Notes: a model not told the origin generated them from the sequence alone. DNA of 64,000 bases from Exiguobacterium acetylicum DSM 20416 (GCF_000702605.1 NZ_JNIR01000001.1:982501-1046500); one strand, 5' to 3'. Counted from the first letter of the stretch, positions 43,506 to 52,731 are shown. Translations and numbers: made by a program.

Positions 43506-44296
43506 GAATCCGTAAATATACCGCGTTGATGCGGTCCCAAATCAAGGTTGATCTCGCCTACACGGCCTGGTACTGGGCAAGCATGTTCAGCGTGACGATG
43601 CGTTTGTTCATCCTCTATTTCTTCTGGCAAGTCGTGTATGCCAATAAGACCGATGTCTCCGGTATCTCACTGTCGACGATGCTGACGTATGCGGTGCTTG
43701 CGACGATGATCGATCAGTTCCGAGGGGGTGCCGGACGTGATCTTGCCCGAATGATCAAACAAGGGGCGATTGCAATCGAGTTGCTCCGTCCGTATCACTT
43801 GCTCGATAAATTACTCGCTCAAGATATTGGCTCAAAAGTCTCGGTCTTGTTCCGCTCGATCCTGCCACTCGTTCTCGTCTCAATCCTGTTCATCGGCGTG
43901 GATCGACCACAGTCGTGGCTGGCTGGACTCGCCTTCGTAGGCAGCGTTCTTTGTGCCGTGTTGCTTGCGACGTTGATTGACCTGCTCGTCGGCATCTTCG
44001 CCTTCTACACCGTCAATATTTGGGGACTATCCGTCTTACAAGACGCCGTCATCACGATCATGTCCGGTGCGATCGTCCCGTTGACGCTGTTTCCGGACTG
44101 GTTTCAGACGATTAGTCTGTACTTACCGTTTGCTTCACTCGTCTACGTCCCGGTTGCAATCTATACGGGAGAGATCGGGGCAAGCGGTATCCTGCAAGCG
44201 TTACTGATTCAAATCGGTTGGTTGATTGGATTCTTTGTCATCTTGCGGATCACGTTCGCGCTCGCGATCCGGAAAGTGACGGTGTTCGGCGGATGA
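43502..44296 (+). CDS. ABC-2 family permease subunit 1
   Basis: 264 aa with six helices, of the DUF990-like ABC-2 permease branch. ATG 43502 overlaps the ATPase stop (4 bp), so translation is coupled. It pairs with the next permease as a heterodimer. Confidence 0.82.
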   Translation: MRIRKYTALMRSQIKVDLAYTAWYWASMFSVTMRLFILYFFWQVVYANKTDVSGISLSTMLTYAVLATMIDQFRGGAGRDLARMIKQGAIAIELLRPYHLLDKLLAQDIGSKVSVLFRSILPLVLVSILFIGVDRPQSWLAGLAFVGSVLCAVLLATLIDLLVGIFAFYTVNIWGLSVLQDAVITIMSGAIVPLTLFPDWFQTISLYLPFASLVYVPVAIYTGEIGASGILQALLIQIGWLIGFFVILRITFALAIRKVTVFGG

Positions 44297-45084
44297 AACG
44301 ATACATAAAACTCTACTGGTTGTATGTCAAAAGTCATTTTAAAGTGATGATGGAATACCGGATCGATTTCCTGATCGGTGTCTTGTCGGTCTTCGGTCAA
44401 CAGTTCGCCTCACTCTTTTTCCTGTCGGTCGTCTTTCAGCATATCGAGACGCTAAACGGCTGGGACTTTTACGAGATCCTATTCATTTACGGGATCGCTT
44501 TTTTAGGACGAGCCTTACATCATATCTTCTTTGATAATCTTTGGACGATCGGCTGTCAGTACATCCGGACCGGGAATCTGGATCGGTTGTTGATGCGCCC
44601 AGTCAATCCGTTGTTTCAAATCATCGCTGAGCGGGTCCAGCAAGACGGGTTCGGTCAACTATTGATTGGCGGTGGCGTACTGTACATCGCCTCGGATCAT
44701 CTCGATATGGTTTGGAGCTTCGGTGATGTCTTGATGTTGCTCGTGCTCGTCTTATCGAGCGGATTGCTCTATATCGCAATCAACCTGTTTTTTGCGACGT
44801 TCTCGTTCTGGATGGTCGATAGTTTACCGATCGTCTCAGCGGTCTTCAGTTTGAGTGACTTCGCCCGTTATCCGATGACGATTTACTCAAAGGTGTTGAT
44901 GTTCGTCTTGACCTACATCATTCCGTTCGGATTTACCGCCTTTTATCCGGCGATGTATTTCTTTGACGGAAGAGGTTACGGCGCGATGGCAGTCGCGACA
45001 CCACTTGTCGCGATCATCGCCTGTTTGATTGCTTATCGGTTCTGGTTATTAGGACTAAAGGCATTTGCGAGTACGGGATCATGA
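44293..45084 (+). CDS. ABC-2 family permease subunit 2
   Basis: 263 aa, six helices, same family as the previous gene (KRYIKLYWLYVKSHFKVMMEYR then DFLIGVL at the N end). ATG 44293 overlaps the previous stop (ATGA). Closed by a terminator. Confidence 0.82.
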   Translation: MKRYIKLYWLYVKSHFKVMMEYRIDFLIGVLSVFGQQFASLFFLSVVFQHIETLNGWDFYEILFIYGIAFLGRALHHIFFDNLWTIGCQYIRTGNLDRLLMRPVNPLFQIIAERVQQDGFGQLLIGGGVLYIASDHLDMVWSFGDVLMLLVLVLSSGLLYIAINLFFATFSFWMVDSLPIVSAVFSLSDFARYPMTIYSKVLMFVLTYIIPFGFTAFYPAMYFFDGRGYGAMAVATPLVAIIACLIAYRFWLLGLKAFASTGS

Positions 45085-45091
45085 AAGAAGG

Positions 45092-45129
45092 AGAACCTTG
45101 AAGTGTTGCGACGCTTCAAGGTTCTTTTT
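45092..45129 (+). terminator. intrinsic terminator
   Basis: AGAACCTTGAAG / CTTCAAGGTTCT with a short loop, then TTTTTG. Confidence 0.85.
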
Positions 45130-45233
45130 GTTTATAGTCAATCTGGAGGTGGACTTTTTATCTAAAATATGAAACTTTTGTTATTAAATGACAGTATAAA
45201 ATATTGAGACATAAATCTGAGGGAGGGGTTACA

Positions 45234-46223
45234 TTGAAAAAGGGATGGCTCGTATTACTCTGTTTGATGTTGGTTACCTTATCGGGTTGTACCGTTTGGG
45301 AAAGGACAGAAAACTTCTTTTCACCGAACGACGAAACGATTAAAAACAAGACGATCAAGATTGGTCAAGAGGATCAGGTCAAGATCGTTCCGCTCTATAC
45401 GCAATACAATCAGTACTTAGAAGAAGCGATGCAGACAGGAAACTCAGACGACAACACGAACAGTTACCTAAAACATGTCTTAGGTTACATCGATGAAATT
45501 GGTGAGCAACAAGATCTCGATCTAACATATATGAAAAGTTACTTTATGCTACAAGCAACTGAGTATAAAGAACAATTGGTGAGTCGGACGAAAGAGCTGA
45601 TGAAACAAGATACAGAGATCAAAAAAATCATTGAAAAAAGTTACACTGCTTCATATCGGGCATTACCAAAACAAACGAATACGATATTCATCGTGCCTGT
45701 TAACTCGGAATTCATGGAGCGTATGGATGTCATGGGAGGGGTCGCAGGATTGGCAACTAGAGATTGCTTCATGCTATTCCTTACCGCTGACTACGATAAG
45801 AAAATGTTGGAATATGCAGTAGCCCATGAATATCACCACACTGCTTTATATGATCGGATGAAGCTAGATACTTCCTTAGGAGAGGAAGCTAGTCCACTGA
45901 TCCATTCACTCCTCCTTGAAGGGAAAGCGGATCAGTTCGCGAAACGCGTCGTTAAAGGTGTGACACCAGCTTGGGTCGAGCCATTAGAAGAAGAGACGAA
46001 ACAGCGTGTTCTACGTTTAATGAAAAATGGTGAGTTAACGCAAGATGATATCATGGACGGCAATAAGAAACAGGATGTACCTATGTGGAGTATGTACCGA
46101 TTAGGTAAAGATATCATGGACGCATATCTTGAAAAACATCCTTCAGAATCGATAGCAGATTGGACGACTAAAGACGCGGAAACGATTTTAAAGGATTACA
46201 AGTATAAAAATGATCTACTTTGA
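45234..46223 (+). CDS. DUF2268-type Zn-dependent protease lipoprotein
   Basis: 329 aa. Signal peptide with lipobox TLSGC (about residue 18), then a domain with VAHEYHHTALYDRM (about 199-212): HEYHH is the HExxH zinc motif. The DEGLAEFF-type third-ligand stretch reads LLEGKADQFAKRV (Glu about 238). These match the DUF2268 predicted Zn-dependent proteases. TTG start at 45234 behind GAGGGG. Predicted to work outside the membrane, substrate unknown. Confidence 0.8.
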   Translation: MKKGWLVLLCLMLVTLSGCTVWERTENFFSPNDETIKNKTIKIGQEDQVKIVPLYTQYNQYLEEAMQTGNSDDNTNSYLKHVLGYIDEIGEQQDLDLTYMKSYFMLQATEYKEQLVSRTKELMKQDTEIKKIIEKSYTASYRALPKQTNTIFIVPVNSEFMERMDVMGGVAGLATRDCFMLFLTADYDKKMLEYAVAHEYHHTALYDRMKLDTSLGEEASPLIHSLLLEGKADQFAKRVVKGVTPAWVEPLEEETKQRVLRLMKNGELTQDDIMDGNKKQDVPMWSMYRLGKDIMDAYLEKHPSESIADWTTKDAETILKDYKYKNDLL

Positions 46224-46227
46224 TTCA

Positions 46228-46272
46228 AAAAATAGACCCGTCAGCATCAAGAAGCTGATTGGTCTATTTTTG
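46228..46272. terminator. bidirectional terminator
   Basis: AAAATAGACC ... GGTCTATTTTTG with an inner CAGC/GCTG pairing. It overlaps the end of the minus-strand PH-domain gene. Confidence 0.75.
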
Positions 46273-47742
46273 TACTTCAGGATTATGTCCTTCGATATAC
46301 CATCTTTGACACTGCTTCGCCCAATCAATCGGAACATCCATAATCCGTACTTCCTTTGCTGGTGTCGCATGTAAGGTGACGGTGACGCTAGCAAGACCAA
46401 GACGTTGTTGCACGTAAGACTCGGACAGTTCGAGTCGTTCGATGCCATCACGGCGCATCCAGTACGTAAGAGGTGCGAGTCCCCCTTGATGGAAGTGTAG
46501 CACTGTCGGACTCGTCGTATATGTACTGAAGCGGCGACTCAAGATTTGTGACGTGATGACAGTAAAGCAGATTAACACGGCAAGAAGACGTAAGTTCGGA
46601 AACATGAACCATAGGCAAATCGGAACGCCAGCCCATAACAAGACGGTCCGACATAATTTGACGACGACCGCCTGTTTCGGAATCGGAAGCGTCCGAGGTG
46701 CCACTTGAAAATCAGGTAAGATTTTCGGAATCAAGTCGAGCGCTTTTGAACGCCGGATGAACGGGAACAAAACAGCGGACGTGTTTTTGTCTTGTTGCTC
46801 GGGATCAATCGAACTGATCATCTTGACTTGACTGATTCCGAGTAACTGATGGATGAAGCGACTCCGCATCGTCAAAGCTTGAATCCGGTCTTTTGGAATC
46901 GAAAAGCGCGTGACGCTCTCCCAGCCTTTTTCAATCTGGATCGATCGTTGATTTGTATCAATGCGAAAGCCCGCATATAGGCGATAATTCCGAAAGACAC
47001 CATAACTGAGAGCAAGGATGATCAAGAGTCCGATCATCGCAACACGCATGACGTTAGATTGGGTACTGAAGGTAACGAGCGAAGAGACGATATCATCGAG
47101 CTCAAGAAAACGACTCAATTCTTGATAAACAGAGTACAGAAGGAAGAAAAAGAATAGCGGACTGAGTGACGTCAGCGAAGCCAGCGCAATCTCCTTGAAT
47201 TGAATCGCGTATTGCTCTGGATTTGGCGCTAGCATGGTCGTTGCGACTTCTGGTAGTGCCTGAGGATCATGCTGTCGTGTAACGATCGACTCGATCTGTT
47301 CCTTGATGTGCGTTGCTTCTTGTTTTGATAGCATCTCGAGACGAACGTCGGCATCGGAATCCGTTGAACCGGTCTCAATGACGAGTGATGTCAGACCCGT
47401 CACGCGATGAAACAACGATTCGTATTCCGTGATTCCTTGTATCCGTTCATAGGGAATCTGCTTTTTCTCCGTCACGAACGCCCCTTTTTCAATCAGTAGC
47501 TCTTGTTCCTTGAGTTGATATGTAAAGTGTTTCCACTGCAACACGAGACCGATTAGACGCACGAGAATGAAACTACCGAGCAACGTGTATCCATACCAAG
47601 AGAACAGTGGTATGGATAAGCGGCGGAACAAGAAGGAAATCAAAAAAGCAGCGAAGACGAATTCTTTCATAGCAATGCCAAAGCGATACGGAATCCAGGC
47701 AGGATGGAGCTTAAAGGAAGTCAGGGGCGGTTCCTGTCGCAT
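46264..47742 (-). CDS. ydbT: YdbT-like bacterial PH-domain membrane protein
   Basis: 492 aa. Three bPH2 domains are visible by the recurring pattern KxIPYERIQGITEYESLFHRVTGL (about 85-110), SIPKDRIQALTMRSRFIHQLLGISQVK (about 280) and a third in MRRDGIERLELSESYVQQRLGLASVTV (about 430), separated by membrane helices. Matches B. subtilis YdbT. AAAGGAG precedes ATG 47742. It overlaps the YdbS-like gene by 32 bp. In B. subtilis the pair is cell-envelope stress related. Confidence 0.85.
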   Translation of the reverse strand: MRQEPPLTSFKLHPAWIPYRFGIAMKEFVFAAFLISFLFRRLSIPLFSWYGYTLLGSFILVRLIGLVLQWKHFTYQLKEQELLIEKGAFVTEKKQIPYERIQGITEYESLFHRVTGLTSLVIETGSTDSDADVRLEMLSKQEATHIKEQIESIVTRQHDPQALPEVATTMLAPNPEQYAIQFKEIALASLTSLSPLFFFFLLYSVYQELSRFLELDDIVSSLVTFSTQSNVMRVAMIGLLIILALSYGVFRNYRLYAGFRIDTNQRSIQIEKGWESVTRFSIPKDRIQALTMRSRFIHQLLGISQVKMISSIDPEQQDKNTSAVLFPFIRRSKALDLIPKILPDFQVAPRTLPIPKQAVVVKLCRTVLLWAGVPICLWFMFPNLRLLAVLICFTVITSQILSRRFSTYTTSPTVLHFHQGGLAPLTYWMRRDGIERLELSESYVQQRLGLASVTVTLHATPAKEVRIMDVPIDWAKQCQRWYIEGHNPEVQK

Positions 47743-48241
47743 CAGCTCGCTCCTTTCGTGACGTACGGTCCGATAGGGCAGTGATCCGTTGCGTGATTTC
47801 CGTTGCTTGCGCAAGCGGTAAAAACGGAATGTCATGGACGTAACCGATCGTACCGATTTTGACTGTCGCAAGACCGTACTGTTTACTGAGCGGTCCTTGC
47901 GATGTCTTAACGAAATAAATTTTCTCGATCGGAATGATTAGGTGCGTACGCATGAACGCGCCATGCTTTAATTGAATGCACTTGGCATCAATCTCATAAC
48001 GCCATGTCTTTTGCCGATAGACAGGCAATACGGTGCACTCAATCAAAGCTGAAATGATCGTCACTGCCATCAACACGTAGAGGACGATCCCAATCCAACT
48101 GGACCACTGATAGTACGTATCGACGAACAGAAGACCAATCAATCCGATCAACACGGCAGTCGAAACCAACGCGTCGGTCAAGCGCCACACCTTGATCGCG
48201 TCTTTCGAGATGGTTTGAGTAGGTTCTTTTAATTCATACAT
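47711..48241 (-). CDS. ydbS: YdbS-like bacterial PH-domain membrane protein
   Basis: 176 aa. Two hydrophobic helices (about residues 28-50 and 52-75) then one bPH2 domain (YEIDAKCIQLKHGAFMRTHLIIPIEKIYFVKTSQGPLSKQYGLATVKIGTIG-like). AAAGGAA precedes ATG 48241. First gene of the ydbS-ydbT pair. Confidence 0.85.
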   Translation of the reverse strand: MYELKEPTQTISKDAIKVWRLTDALVSTAVLIGLIGLLFVDTYYQWSSWIGIVLYVLMAVTIISALIECTVLPVYRQKTWRYEIDAKCIQLKHGAFMRTHLIIPIEKIYFVKTSQGPLSKQYGLATVKIGTIGYVHDIPFLPLAQATEITQRITALSDRTSRKERADATGTAPDFL

Positions 48242-48290
48242 CCAGATCGTTTCCTTTCTACACTTCTTTTAGAGATACATCTTTGATTCA

Positions 48291-48462
48291 TTGTCATAGT
48301 GTAAAATAATGGTATCATGCATAGGGGAGCAAACCTATCACGAACAGGAATATTATTCCTTTCAAAACTGTAATGAAGTATTCTTTTGAAGTGGATTCTG
48401 ATTCATCCTAAACGCAATACGTCCGGATCTCCTATGACTTAGGACATCCGGACGTATTTTTT
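48291..48462 (+). ncRNA. candidate small RNA with own promoter and terminator
   Basis: TTGTCA and TATCAT hexamers 16 nt apart (48291-48318) followed by about 100 nt without a good open frame and a strong terminator: AATACGTCCGGAT / ATCCGGACGTATT then TTTTTT (48416-48462). Only a 12-codon open frame without a ribosome site is inside. It lies between two minus-strand genes. Function unknown and could be a short leader for nothing downstream. Confidence 0.4.
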
Positions 48463-48474
48463 AGAAGACATCAT

Positions 48475-49236
48475 TTAAGCGAGTGAACGGATAGCGTTTG
48501 ACATGGCAGGGGAGACAGGATGAATCTGTTCGATGTAATCGAGGATCACTAGTGCAGCCGTTTTATTATGCGAATAGCCTGGCATCATCTCTGAGAATTG
48601 GTTGACCATTTCTGGGAAACGTTGCTCAATCCGACGTTCCGGAGCAAACGGATCAACAGATGTCGCTTCCTCTTTTTCAAATGAGGACAGAACGTGTAAC
48701 AATTGACCAACGGCAAATTGTTGAATCAAACGGAAGGCTGATAATGTTTCGCCACGTGCTTCGCGACAGAGCCCGACATATACGTTCGTCAGTGCTTCAT
48801 GGATGGCGTAATCGACGGATGGATGTTCGCTCGAACTGTTACGTGGTTGTGGGACTAAGCGTTCAAACGCGTCGAAGGAAGGATCGCACCACACGATACG
48901 ACCAGCGGAAAATGCAATTTCAGAAAGTTCATCTAGTTCGAAGATGGCGAATTCGGCATAGATACCGTCGTCAAACATGACTTTATGTCCATCCTGCGTA
49001 TTTTGAAATTGAAAGTGTAAAGGGTATGTGTTTTCTAACCAGTCGAGTTGCTCGATGAATCGAGCCTTTTTACCGGGCTTTGCGATGACGAAAAAGTCTA
49101 AGTCCGAATAGTCATCGAGTCGTTCAAGTTCTTGACCGACAGAACCGAGTCCGAGCAGGACGAGCGCATCATCTGTTTGTGCAATCGTTTGCCCAATTGC
49201 GTCTAATCGTTCCAATAATACGTCTGTATGTGTCAT
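48475..49236 (-). CDS. nucleotidyltransferase-domain protein
   Basis: 253 aa with a polymerase-beta-like nucleotidyltransferase motif: LLGLGSVGQELERLDDYSDLDFFVIA (about residues 25-50), i.e. GS followed by DxD. The rest is helical, like lincosamide-type or kanamycin-type nucleotidyltransferases. Substrate unknown, perhaps a small molecule. GGGAG precedes ATG 49236. Confidence 0.78.
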   Translation of the reverse strand: MTHTDVLLERLDAIGQTIAQTDDALVLLGLGSVGQELERLDDYSDLDFFVIAKPGKKARFIEQLDWLENTYPLHFQFQNTQDGHKVMFDDGIYAEFAIFELDELSEIAFSAGRIVWCDPSFDAFERLVPQPRNSSSEHPSVDYAIHEALTNVYVGLCREARGETLSAFRLIQQFAVGQLLHVLSSFEKEEATSVDPFAPERRIEQRFPEMVNQFSEMMPGYSHNKTAALVILDYIEQIHPVSPAMSNAIRSLA

Positions 49237-49318
49237 CTCTGTTGCTCCCTCTTTATGGTGTTTATATGTAAGAATTGCGGACACCTCATTAGGGAAGCGT
49301 CCGCGAGTGTCAGGGCGA

Positions 49319-49741
49319 TCAAAAATGATCGCTTTGCATCTTATGGAGCAATTGGTCGAACGTCTCGTGGTCCTTTGATGTAAAGGCACGGAAATAACGA
49401 TCATCAATCTCTTCGATCTCGGGAGCTGACGTTTGAATCAGCGCTGCACCATCTTCCGTCAAGAGAATCCGTTTTTCCCGGTTGATTCGTTTTCGGATGA
49501 CGAGGTGTTCCGCGAGCAACTTCTTGACCGTTTGCGAAATGGCACCGCTTGAGAGTTCGAGCGTGCGTTCAAGTGATTTTTGTGTCGCACTCTCTTGATG
49601 ATACAGGGTCATCAATAAATCGAATTGGGATTTTGAAAGCCCTTTTGGTTTCAGTACATCGTTGACTTCTTTCGAATAACGAGAATGGATTCGCTGAATG
49701 GCGTTCCAGTGTTGCATTGAAGATTCGAATGTGAAGGTCAT
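49319..49741 (-). CDS. MarR-family transcriptional regulator
   Basis: 140 aa. Winged HTH: LSKSQFDLLMTLYHQESATQKSLERTLELSSGAISQTVKKLLAEHLVIRKR (about 35-85), with the wing INREKRILLTEDG. Starts at ATG 49741 behind GAGGAGG. Its partner is the next MarR gene, 19 bp upstream. Confidence 0.82.
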   Translation of the reverse strand: MTFTFESSMQHWNAIQRIHSRYSKEVNDVLKPKGLSKSQFDLLMTLYHQESATQKSLERTLELSSGAISQTVKKLLAEHLVIRKRINREKRILLTEDGAALIQTSAPEIEEIDDRYFRAFTSKDHETFDQLLHKMQSDHF

Positions 49742-49760
49742 GATTTTTCCTCCTCTTCTG

Positions 49761-50180
49761 TCATGCAGGGTTGAGCTTATCGAAGAAACGGATTAATTCT
49801 TCCTGTTGTCGAGCCGTCAAAGCGGCGAATTGTTCTTGTTGAAAACGTTCGTAGGCGGGCAACACTTCTTGCAGAATAGCTGTTCCTTTTTCCGTCAATA
49901 GCAGATAGTTCGTCTTCCATTTGCGCTTGCGGGTGATGAGTTGCCGATCAAATAAACGTTTGATTCCGTGTGAAATCGTGCCATCGGTCACTTGGATCCG
50001 TTCCGCGATTTCCTTCTGGCTCGTGCATGAGGTCGTTTGTAGGCAACGCAATACTTCAAGATTCGTATGGGAGAGATCCCATTGTTTCAAGAAAGCATTG
50101 ACGCGCTTGATTTGTTGATTATGATACGTCGAAATCGTATGCCAGCATGTCATGGGATATGTCTCGGTCATTGTTGTCAT
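49761..50180 (-). CDS. MarR-family transcriptional regulator
   Basis: 139 aa, paralog of the 49319 protein: LSHTNLEVLRCLQTTSCTSQKEIAERIQVTDGTISHGIKRLFDRQLITRKR (about 34-85). ATG 50180 follows AGAGG. Together with the next gene a two-regulator unit; no transporter or enzyme target is adjacent in the same direction. Confidence 0.82.
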   Translation of the reverse strand: MTTMTETYPMTCWHTISTYHNQQIKRVNAFLKQWDLSHTNLEVLRCLQTTSCTSQKEIAERIQVTDGTISHGIKRLFDRQLITRKRKWKTNYLLLTEKGTAILQEVLPAYERFQQEQFAALTARQQEELIRFFDKLNPA

Positions 50181-50333
50181 GGGGAACCTCTTAAATGTAG
50201 AATGTACTGCTGATGAATTACTTTTACCATACCATATTAAAAATATGTAGTGCTACTAGTTTGAACGCAAACCCATCACTTCCCATCATTGCCTAGGAAC
50301 TGTACAAAAAAGACCTGAACGTGTCAGGTCGGT

Positions 50334-50864
50334 TCAGGAAGGAATCCCATTCGAAAGCGTGAGATAGGAATCCGTTAACTGGAATCCATATTTCGTAAAA
50401 CATTGATCTGAGACGCGTCCTTGTAAGGTGATCGTCGCATAATCGCCACGAATCGCGTAATGAGTGTACTTTTTTTCAATATCATGAATCAATGACTCAA
50501 GTAACAGACCACGCTCGCCGAGTCCTTCCTCGCGAACGTTGATCTCAAGTAAACAGAATGTACCGTATTCGGTGAGGGACGTGCGCTCCGTTCGTTCATG
50601 AAGCACGGTTAAGAACGAACGTTTTGAGATGAGAGATCGACTATGGGGTGGTTCAAGAATCGTAACGTAATAACTGAGCGCTGGGGGGCGCATGTTGCGC
50701 GTGACTTCGACGACTTGCCGCTGATTGTTGTACGCGAGACCAACAAATTGTTCTTGTGGATGATGCGGCACGGTCAGTCCTTCTTGCTCACAAACGGTTT
50801 GCCACTCGGCTTCTGGAATCCAGACAGCCTCTTCGGTTTTCGCTAAAGCTTTAAAGAACTTCAC
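50334..50864 (-). CDS. hypothetical protein, perhaps GNAT-like
   Basis: 176 aa, cytosolic. N-terminal part (EEAVWIPEAEWQTVCEQEGL) and a C-terminal KKYTHYAIRGDYATITLQGRVSDQCFTKYGF that vaguely resembles the last strand-helix of an acetyltransferase. The GTG start at 50864 is 13 nt from AGGAGG, unusually far. No family is certain. Confidence 0.5.
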   Translation of the reverse strand: MKFFKALAKTEEAVWIPEAEWQTVCEQEGLTVPHHPQEQFVGLAYNNQRQVVEVTRNMRPPALSYYVTILEPPHSRSLISKRSFLTVLHERTERTSLTEYGTFCLLEINVREEGLGERGLLLESLIHDIEKKYTHYAIRGDYATITLQGRVSDQCFTKYGFQLTDSYLTLSNGIPS

Positions 50865-51063
50865 GTTGAACGGATGACCTCCTATAGGGTATGTAAAATG
50901 ACTATTCCCATCATGCCTGATGGCTAGACAAAAAACGAGTTACAATCTGACGACAAATGATCTTCCTTTGCTATAAGTATACCGTGAAATTTCATTTTGA
51001 AACAGACTACACCTGAATCAATCGACTGTCTATACTAAATGTATCCAGTCAGGAGGCGAGCGT

Positions 51064-51465
51064 ATGAAACCAGTCGAAGGTCCGTTTTTCCATGGCACGA
51101 AAGCCACGTTGCGAATCGGTGACGAATTGAAACCAGGGCACGCGTCGAATTTTCGTGATCGACCGCTCCAGCACGTCTATTTCACAGCAACACTTGATGC
51201 AGCGAAGTGGGGCGCGGAGCTCGCACAATCTGACGCTCCGGAGCATATCTACCTCGTCGAGCCACTCGGAGCGTATGAGGATGATCCGAACTTGACGAAC
51301 AAACGGTTCCCAGGCAATCCGACTCGGTCGTATCGGTCGACAGAACCCGTGAAGATCATTGCTGAACTCGGAACATGGGAGCGGCATACAGATGAAGAGA
51401 TTGAGACGATGAAAGCATCCTTGCAGCGTTTACGCGCAGAAGGGAAGGATACAATCATTGACTAA
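51064..51465 (+). CDS. arr: rifampin ADP-ribosyltransferase (Arr-like)
   Basis: 133 aa, full length for Arr. Conserved stretches FFHGTKATLRIGDELKPG, VYFTATLDAAKWGAELA and YLVEPLGAYEDDPNLTNKRFPGNPTRSYRS match Arr enzymes that transfer ADP-ribose from NAD to the C23 hydroxyl of rifamycins. GAGGCGAG precedes ATG 51064. It is followed after 20 bp by an unknown gene. Such genes occur in environmental Bacillales chromosomes. Function is inferred from the family. Confidence 0.88.
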   Translation: MKPVEGPFFHGTKATLRIGDELKPGHASNFRDRPLQHVYFTATLDAAKWGAELAQSDAPEHIYLVEPLGAYEDDPNLTNKRFPGNPTRSYRSTEPVKIIAELGTWERHTDEEIETMKASLQRLRAEGKDTIID

Positions 51466-51485
51466 AAGAGCGGGGGGAGAAAAGC

Positions 51486-52001
51486 TTGCCTGTATACGAT
51501 TTTAAATCGATCCAACCGACGAACGTGAACGTCATTGATCAATTATTAGTTAATCACTTGCATGCCATCCGCCTGAATCAAGACGACGAGCGTTTGATCA
51601 CGATCTTCGAAGATCCATTCGTTCCACCTGTTGAAACGATCGTTGCAGTCTATTGTGTCTATCGAAAATCAATTCTTGATCTGTTGCAAGGTAGGATTGC
51701 CTCCATCGAATCGTATGACTTTCAGAATGCATCTGTGAAAGACAAACTCATGACAGCAGAAAGCATCGAAGGAGTGCTTGATATGGCGACATTCGTCGTC
51801 ATTGCCTCAGAAGACAACACCTATATGTCTCACTATTTTATCGGCGGTGAGGCAGAGAAACTTAATTCGATACTAAATGTATGCTTTGGTCATCCGAATT
51901 TGATTGACGAACAAGCATCAAAACATTCTATCAAACGCTTCGAGCAGGATGTTTTGATCGTTGAAAAGATGGGATTCATGAAATTGCTTCGAAATGAATA
52001 G
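51486..52001 (+). CDS. hypothetical protein
   Basis: 171 aa, cytosolic. Beta-strand/helix alternation (AVYCVYRKSILDLLQG, VLDMATFVVIASEDNTYMSHYF) with no signal peptide. TTG start at 51486 behind GGGGGGAG. It shares direction with the arr-like gene 20 bp before and is likely co-transcribed. No family recognised. Confidence 0.55.
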   Translation: MPVYDFKSIQPTNVNVIDQLLVNHLHAIRLNQDDERLITIFEDPFVPPVETIVAVYCVYRKSILDLLQGRIASIESYDFQNASVKDKLMTAESIEGVLDMATFVVIASEDNTYMSHYFIGGEAEKLNSILNVCFGHPNLIDEQASKHSIKRFEQDVLIVEKMGFMKLLRNE

Positions 52002-52105
52002 AGAAACGAATTGAATGTAAGATAAGCACTACCACGTATTTTTTTGTCAGAATGTACTGCAAGGTGAAGAAGGAATGGTACAATATGTAAAAAGGGGGCG
52101 TTTAT

Positions 52106-52282
52106 ATGTCTCGCTTCAAACAAGAAAAGAAACAACCACTCGATCATCTCCGAGATGGTGTCGATCAAGGTCTCGGTAGTGCCGTACCCCGAGGACAAAA
52201 CGACGGGATGCGTGGATTTGAGATGCTTGCAGTGCTTGTCGTTCTCGGTGGAGGATACCTGGTATATCAATGGTTTTTCTAA
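52106..52282 (+). CDS. 58-aa membrane peptide
   Basis: ATG 52106 behind AAGGGGG. Polar basic N end (MSRFKQEKKQPLDHLRDGVDQG) and one helix at the C end (EMLAVLVVLGGGYLVYQW). Followed by a strong terminator. Tail-anchored membrane peptide of unknown role. Confidence 0.65.
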   Translation: MSRFKQEKKQPLDHLRDGVDQGLGSAVPRGQNDGMRGFEMLAVLVVLGGGYLVYQWFF

Positions 52283-52285
52283 AGC

Positions 52286-52322
52286 AAGAAGCATCGCGCT
52301 CATAAGGACGATGCTTCTTTTT
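52286..52322 (+). terminator. intrinsic terminator
   Basis: AAGAAGCATCG / CGATGCTTCTT stem then TTTTTG. Overlaps the 3' end of the Rrf2 gene on the other strand. Confidence 0.8.
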
Positions 52323-52731
52323 GTTCGATTTCATTGACGATATCATCCAGTGTTACATGAGCGAGCACCTTCTCAAGAGCGGATTGTGCGAGCTCGAAGA
52401 TTGGTGTGACCGTCGATTGGATGTTTCGTCCGACCGGGCAGTCTGGGTTTGATGCGGCATGGACGCCGAACAATTCCTTGTCCGGTACGACAGCGACGGC
52501 GTGATAGACGTCAAGTAGCGTGATCTTAGATAACGGACGGGCAAGTCGCGCACCGGCGACACCCGGGCGGACCGCGATCAAATCAGCTTTTTTCAGCATG
52601 CTCATGATTTTACGAATGACGACCGGATTCGTATTGACGCTGCCGGCAATCAAGTCGGATGTCATCTTCTCGTCGGTCGCGATCAACGAGAGAATATGAA
52701 TGCCGACGGAAAAACGAGTACTGATGGTCAA
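52300..52731 (-). CDS. ywnA: Rrf2-family regulator (YwnA-like)
   Basis: 143 aa. Winged HTH: STRFSVGIHILSLIATDEKMTSDLIAGSVNTNPVVIRKIMSMLKKADLIAVRPGVAGARLARP (residues 4-66). No three-Cys cluster (one Cys in NPDCPVG). TTG start at 52731 behind AAGGAGG. Divergent from the ywnB-like gene, as ywnA and ywnB are neighbours in B. subtilis. The name is by context and is tentative. Confidence 0.82.
   Translation of the reverse strand: MTISTRFSVGIHILSLIATDEKMTSDLIAGSVNTNPVVIRKIMSMLKKADLIAVRPGVAGARLARPLSKITLLDVYHAVAVVPDKELFGVHAASNPDCPVGRNIQSTVTPIFELAQSALEKVLAHVTLDDIVNEIEQKEASSL

Noticed and set aside
48360-48415. 12-codon open frame inside the candidate small RNA
   Set aside because: ATG has no ribosome site in front of it and the peptide has no clear feature.
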